Assembly: GCA_002437575.1 (NCBI GenBank)
Contig: DJQK01000146.1
Span: forward strand, 1,222 to 17,745
DNA length: 16,524 nucleotides
Source: Clostridiales bacterium UBA6388
GTDB taxonomy: Bacteria; Bacillota; Clostridia; Oscillospirales; Oscillospiraceae
Direction of reading: 5' to 3'
The notes under the pieces were generated by a model, which worked only from the letters and a program-made list of their open reading frames with translations, was not told where the DNA came from and did not search any database. The position numbers and the translations under genes are program-made. Positions 14,054 to 16,524 of this stretch are shown here, piece after piece (positions within the stretch are counted from its first letter, which is position 1; every line of letters begins with the position of its first letter).

Positions 14054-14984
14054 ATCCGTTTGTGAAATGGTAGGAATGCCCCGGATCGTAGGCCATTTTG
14101 TTGCTTTCGGAAATGAAGTCCATAAAGCGCTTGGCAGCCGATGTCGGCGTGACGCCCTGAAGCGTGCACATGGTAACGGCGCGGGGTGGGATGGTGAAAT
14201 CCGTCCGCAGCGGCAAAATGACGCCCCGGCTCAGACCCGACTGCGAAAATTCCTCCGTCACGCACGCAACGCCGAGGCCGATGCGCGCCAGCGAGATGAG
14301 CAGGTTATGCGAGCCCAGCTCGATTTCCGGCTGGACAGCCACGCCGTGCTGCTGGAAATACTGCTCGAGATACAGCCGCGAGCTTGCCTTGCGCTCCAGC
14401 AAGATCAGCGGGAACGCCGCAATTTCCTCCATCGAGTACGGGTGCGTGAAATCGCACGGATAATCCGGTGCGGCGACAAAGATCGTGTGCGTGTCGACAC
14501 AGTGGCGCACGTCGTAGACCGCGGGGTCCTGATCGTCGCTGGCAAAGGCGATGTCCACCTGCCCGGCGTGCAGATAGTCGAGCACCATCCGGCTCGTGCC
14601 GTTCAAGATGCGGATGCGGATATCGGGATAATCGCGGTGAAACGCCTCGAGACGCGACAGAAGATACGTCTTCGTCACCGTGTCGCTGGCCCCGATGATG
14701 AGCTCGCCCGTCAGAAGCTGCCTTGATTGCGCCAGCTTCTCTTCGCCGCTTTGAATTAAGCCCAGCGCATGAGAAATATATTCCTGCAAGAGCTTTCCTT
14801 CGCTTGTGAGATACACGCCCTTCGTGCTGCGTGAAAAAAGCCGCACCTGAAGCTGCTCTTCCAACTGCTTGATGGACTGGCTGACCGCCGACTGGGAAAT
14901 GAACAGGTTCTGCGCCGCGGCAGAGATGTTCCCCATCCGCGCCACCTCGTGGAACACGCGGTAAAGCTCGAGCTTGACTGCCAT
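14052..14984 (-). CDS. LysR-family transcriptional regulator
   Basis: The 310-residue protein has an N-terminal winged helix-turn-helix (residues 1-60), with the recognition region NISAAAQNLFISQSAVSQSIKQ LEE typical of the family. A linker helix and a periplasmic-binding-fold effector domain (about 90-300) follow. LysR regulators bind T-N11-A palindromes and usually control themselves and a divergent neighbour, here hpt. The effector domain begins GELIIGASDTVTKTYLL, a general CysB/CynR-like pattern, and does not identify the ligand. GGAGGG lies six bases upstream of the ATG. A T-N11-A palindrome lies 16 bases upstream of the start codon. Confidence 0.92.
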   Translation of the reverse strand: MAVKLELYRVFHEVARMGNISAAAQNLFISQSAVSQSIKQLEEQLQVRLFSRSTKGVYLTSEGKLLQEYISHALGLIQSGEEKLAQSRQLLTGELIIGASDTVTKTYLLSRLEAFHRDYPDIRIRILNGTSRMVLDYLHAGQVDIAFASDDQDPAVYDVRHCVDTHTIFVAAPDYPCDFTHPYSMEEIAAFPLILLERKASSRLYLEQYFQQHGVAVQPEIELGSHNLLISLARIGLGVACVTEEFSQSGLSRGVILPLRTDFTIPPRAVTMCTLQGVTPTSAAKRFMDFISESNKMAYDPGHSYHFTNG

Positions 14985-14999
14985 GGTTTTCCCTCCGTC

Positions 15000-15014
15000 A
15001 TTAGAATTTCTAAT
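15000..15014. promoter_or_regulatory. Candidate LysR operator (ATTAGAA-T-TTCTAAT)
   Basis: A perfect 7-1-7 palindrome that contains the LysR-type T-N11-A pattern (T15001, A15013). It lies in the divergent gap between the LysR gene and hpt, 16 bases upstream of the regulator's ATG and 22 bases upstream of the hpt -35 hexamer. Autoregulation is the likeliest role (inference). Confidence 0.55.
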
Positions 15015-15036
15015 ATCAAAAATTACGTATATCTAT

Positions 15037-15065
15037 TTTACTTATCCCTGTTTTTTGATTATAAT
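15037..15065 (+). promoter_or_regulatory. Sigma-A promoter of hpt
   Basis: TTTACT (15037-15042), a 17-base spacer and a perfect TATAAT (15060-15065). The predicted start near 15072 leaves a short leader of about 37 bases with no room for a riboswitch. Confidence 0.85.
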
Positions 15066-15108
15066 GAAAGAACGTGCGATTGTAAAGTAATTTTTCAGGA
15101 GGCTTCTT

Positions 15109-15660
15109 ATGCTCATCCGAACCGCTGAACAGGATATCGAACGCGTTCTCTACACCGAAAAGGCCATCGCCGCAAGAGTCGAGGAGATCGGCACAGAGCT
15201 TACAAAAAAGCTCGGCGACAAGCGGCCCGTGCTCGTCTGCGTCTTAAAGGGCGCGTCGTTTTTCTACATTGACCTCTGCCGCTGCATGAACTGCGCCATC
15301 GACATGGACTTCATCTCCGTCTCGAGCTACGGCGCGGGCGCGCAGTCCACGGGCGTGGTGCGTCTGATCAAGGATCTGGACAACAACATCACCGGCCGCG
15401 ACGTCGTCATCGTCGAGGATATCATCGACTCGGGCCTCACCATGCACTACCTCAAGGAGCTGCTGGCCGCGCGGAAGCCGTCTTCCATCACGACCGTTTC
15501 CTTCCTCGACAAGGCCGCCTGCCACGACAAGAGCCTCAAGACCGATATCTGCGGCTTTGAGATCCCGGACGAATTCGTCGTGGGCTACGGCCTGGATTAT
15601 GCGAACTACTATAGGAACCTTCCCTACATCGGCATTTTAAGACCCGAATGTTACCAGTAA
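15109..15660 (+). CDS. hpt: Hypoxanthine (guanine) phosphoribosyltransferase
   Basis: The 183-residue protein is full length for bacterial Hpt. It converts hypoxanthine (and usually guanine) plus PRPP to IMP or GMP in the cytoplasm. Visible motifs are LKGASFF (46-52, PPi-binding loop), the flexible-loop SYG (73-75), the PRPP signature VVIVEDIIDSGLT (99-111), and the C-terminal FVVGYGLDYANYYRNLPYIG, whose Val/Asp/Tyr residues contact the purine. AGGAGG lies six bases before the ATG. It has its own promoter and terminator and is followed by xpt, giving a purine-salvage pair. Confidence 0.97.
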   Translation: MLIRTAEQDIERVLYTEKAIAARVEEIGTELTKKLGDKRPVLVCVLKGASFFYIDLCRCMNCAIDMDFISVSSYGAGAQSTGVVRLIKDLDNNITGRDVVIVEDIIDSGLTMHYLKELLAARKPSSITTVSFLDKAACHDKSLKTDICGFEIPDEFVVGYGLDYANYYRNLPYIGILRPECYQ

Positions 15661-15663
15661 AAG

Positions 15664-15712
15664 CAAATGCGGTATGCGGCAGACACTTTGCCGTATATCG
15701 CGTTTGTTTTTT
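15664..15712 (+). terminator. Strong rho-independent terminator after hpt
   Basis: CAAATGCGGTATGCGGC (15664-15680) pairs with GCCGTATATCGCGTTTG (15690-15706) over 17 positions, with only G-U substitutions. A T run follows (15707-15712). It begins four bases after the hpt stop and separates hpt from xpt. Confidence 0.95.
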
Positions 15713-15747
15713 CGGAATTTTTGTCTTGTTTTTTCCCGTTTCGCCTC

Positions 15748-15776
15748 TTGACGAAAGGCGTCAGAAATGATAGCAT
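15748..15776 (+). promoter_or_regulatory. Sigma-A promoter of the xpt leader
   Basis: TTGACG (15748-15753), a 17-base spacer and TAGCAT (15771-15776). The predicted start near 15783 gives a leader of about 258 bases that contains a strong hairpin, the guanine aptamer and a terminator before the xpt ATG. Confidence 0.7.
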
Positions 15777-15821
15777 CAAGGTACAAAAGCGTGCACTGTT
15801 CGTTCCGTGCGGACAGCGCAT

Positions 15822-15863
15822 GGGAAGCTCTGCATCGATCAGCAAGCGTGGACAGAGCTTCCC
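15822..15863 (+). repeat. Strong hairpin in the xpt leader, similar to the arm of copy B
   Basis: GGGAAGCTCTG (15822-15832) and CAGAGCTTCCC (15853-15863) are perfect 11-bp inverted repeats. They extend by three more pairs past a T-T mismatch, with a 20-base loop. Aligned without gaps, 33 bases from 15823 match the left arm of copy B (from 7706) at 23 positions, including GGAAGCTCTG, ATCAG and GTGGAC. The right side also resembles the right end of copy B. It has no T tract, so it is not a terminator. It may be a core-less derivative of the element, or an independent leader structure. Confidence 0.6.
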
Positions 15864-15879
15864 TTGCATATCGTTGTTG

Positions 15880-15943
15880 CCAATATAGGTCCGGATGGAT
15901 GGCCCGGATGTTTCTACCGCAGCGCCGCAGCTGCGACTATTGG
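15880..15943 (+). promoter_or_regulatory. Guanine (purine) riboswitch aptamer
   Basis: P1 is CCAATA (15880-15885) / TATTGG (15938-15943). P2 is TCCGG / CCGGA (15890-15894 / 15904-15908). Loop 2 ends in the conserved GG. J2/3 is the invariant GTTTCTACC, P3 is CGCAGC / GCTGCG (15918-15923 / 15930-15935), and the 3' junction is ACTATTGG. The ligand-selecting position is C (ACTA rather than ATTA), which indicates guanine, not adenine. Loop 3 is GCCGCA, one base shorter than usual but still with the CC needed to pair with loop 2. Its place upstream of xpt fits. Confidence 0.93.
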
Positions 15944-15989
15944 ACAGCCTGCCGCGCGGGATGCGTTTTCCGCCGCGGCGTTGTGAATT

Positions 15990-16026
15990 GGCAGCAAGGC
16001 TATCGCCCTTGCCGCCTTTATTATTT
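15990..16026 (+). terminator. Expression-platform terminator before xpt
   Basis: GGCAGCAAGG (15990-15999) pairs with CCTTG-C-CGCC (16007-16016) with a mismatch or bulge, followed by the T-rich TTTATTATTT, just before the ribosome binding site. AGCCTGCC (15946-15953), immediately after P1, could pair with GGCA and GGCT of the terminator 5' side (15990-16001) as an antiterminator. The hairpin is weaker than the others in the window, so partial read-through is likely. Confidence 0.65.
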
Positions 16027-16040
16027 CTGGAGGTTTACGT

Positions 16041-16524
16041 ATGCAGGAACTCAAAGAGCGGATCTTGAAAGAAGGCAAGGTTTTACCCGGCAATATCGTA
16101 AAGGTCGACGGTTTTCTGAACCACCGCATCGACTGCAAGCTCATGGCAGACATCGCCGACGAGTTTGCGAAGCTGTTTGACCTTTCCAAGGTCGACCTCA
16201 TCCTCACCGCCGAAGCAAGCGGCATCGCGCTGGCCGCGATCTGCGCGTACCGGTACGGCCTTCCGATGGTCTTCGCGAAAAAGGCCAAGAGCGACAACAT
16301 CGAAGGCGGCCTCTACCAGAGCGAGATCTACTCCTACACCTATAAAAAGAAGGTCACGCAGATCCTCTCGAAGGAATGGCTGACGAAGGACAACCACGTG
16401 CTTATCTTAGATGACTTCATGGCAAACGGCGAGGCCGTGCGCGGTCTTTGCGAGCTCGTTGAGCAGGCGGGCGCGGAGCTCGTCGGCGTCGGCATCGCGA
16501 TCGAAAAGGGCTTCCAGGGCGGCG
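16041..16524 (+). CDS. xpt: Xanthine phosphoribosyltransferase (partial, runs off the right edge)
   Basis: 161 residues are visible, about 80-85% of the usual length; the 3' end lies beyond the window. The enzyme converts xanthine plus PRPP to XMP. The sequence follows Xpt closely: KVDGFLNHRID (21-31), the LTAEASGIALA segment (55-65), VFAKKAKSDNI, IYSYT, and the PRPP signature VLILDDFMANGEA (120-132), then IAIEKGFQGG. GGAGG lies seven bases before the ATG. It is controlled by the guanine riboswitch upstream and probably starts a purine operon (commonly followed by a purine permease, not seen here). Confidence 0.96.
   Translation, partial: MQELKERILKEGKVLPGNIVKVDGFLNHRIDCKLMADIADEFAKLFDLSKVDLILTAEASGIALAAICAYRYGLPMVFAKKAKSDNIEGGLYQSEIYSYTYKKKVTQILSKEWLTKDNHVLILDDFMANGEAVRGLCELVEQAGAELVGVGIAIEKGFQGG

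Noticed and set aside
13611..14726. A 371-residue plus-strand frame across recQ and the LysR gene.
   Set aside because: It overlaps the recQ C terminus out of frame, the terminator hairpin and the antisense of the regulator.
15880..15943. Adenine-type purine riboswitch.
   Set aside because: The specificity base in the 3' junction is C (ACTA), the guanine form, and the downstream gene is xpt.

Overview
The window looks like a chromosomal segment of a fairly GC-rich, Gram-positive Clostridia-type bacterium, probably of the Oscillospiraceae/Ruminococcaceae kind. This rests on gene content (SepF and DivIVA division proteins, an ECF riboflavin transporter under an FMN riboswitch, a guanine-riboswitch xpt gene, a DUF4830 protein), strong AGGAGG-type ribosome binding sites and sigma-A-like promoters. 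The genus is not determined. Almost everything is chromosomal housekeeping. There is no phage, integron, CRISPR array, rRNA or tRNA.

Layout. Positions 1-66 are the last codons of a rightward gene, followed by a terminator. From 7683 leftward to 398, eight genes run without a convincing internal terminator: a CPBP membrane protease, mutL, miaA, hfq, an HlyD-like membrane adaptor, yggS (PLP homeostasis), sepF and divIVA. They join mismatch repair, tRNA modification and RNA chaperone functions to a cell-division block. From 7929 rightward come a DUF4830 protein, then promoter + FMN riboswitch + ribU, then a two-gene membrane operon (a DUF2238/YjdF-like protein and a PAP2-family phosphatase-like protein), a DivIVA-like coiled-coil protein, and recQ. 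A LysR-type regulator (14052-14984, minus) converges on recQ and diverges from hpt. The window ends inside xpt, which has a promoter, an extra hairpin, a guanine riboswitch and a terminator upstream. hpt and xpt together form a purine-salvage pair with separate control: only xpt shows a riboswitch.

The most interesting signal is a family of about 156-160 bp palindromic interspersed elements: copy A 191-349, copy B 7706-7865 and copy C 8541-8696. They share a central core of about 95 bp that folds into nested hairpins with compensatory base changes, but the outer arms differ. A and C share one arm sequence; B has a completely different arm pair that is still self-complementary. A 42-nt hairpin in the xpt leader (15822-15863) resembles the arm of copy B and may be a core-less derivative. 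Copy C and this hairpin each lie between a promoter and a riboswitch aptamer, and B and C bracket the DUF4830 gene as direct repeats.
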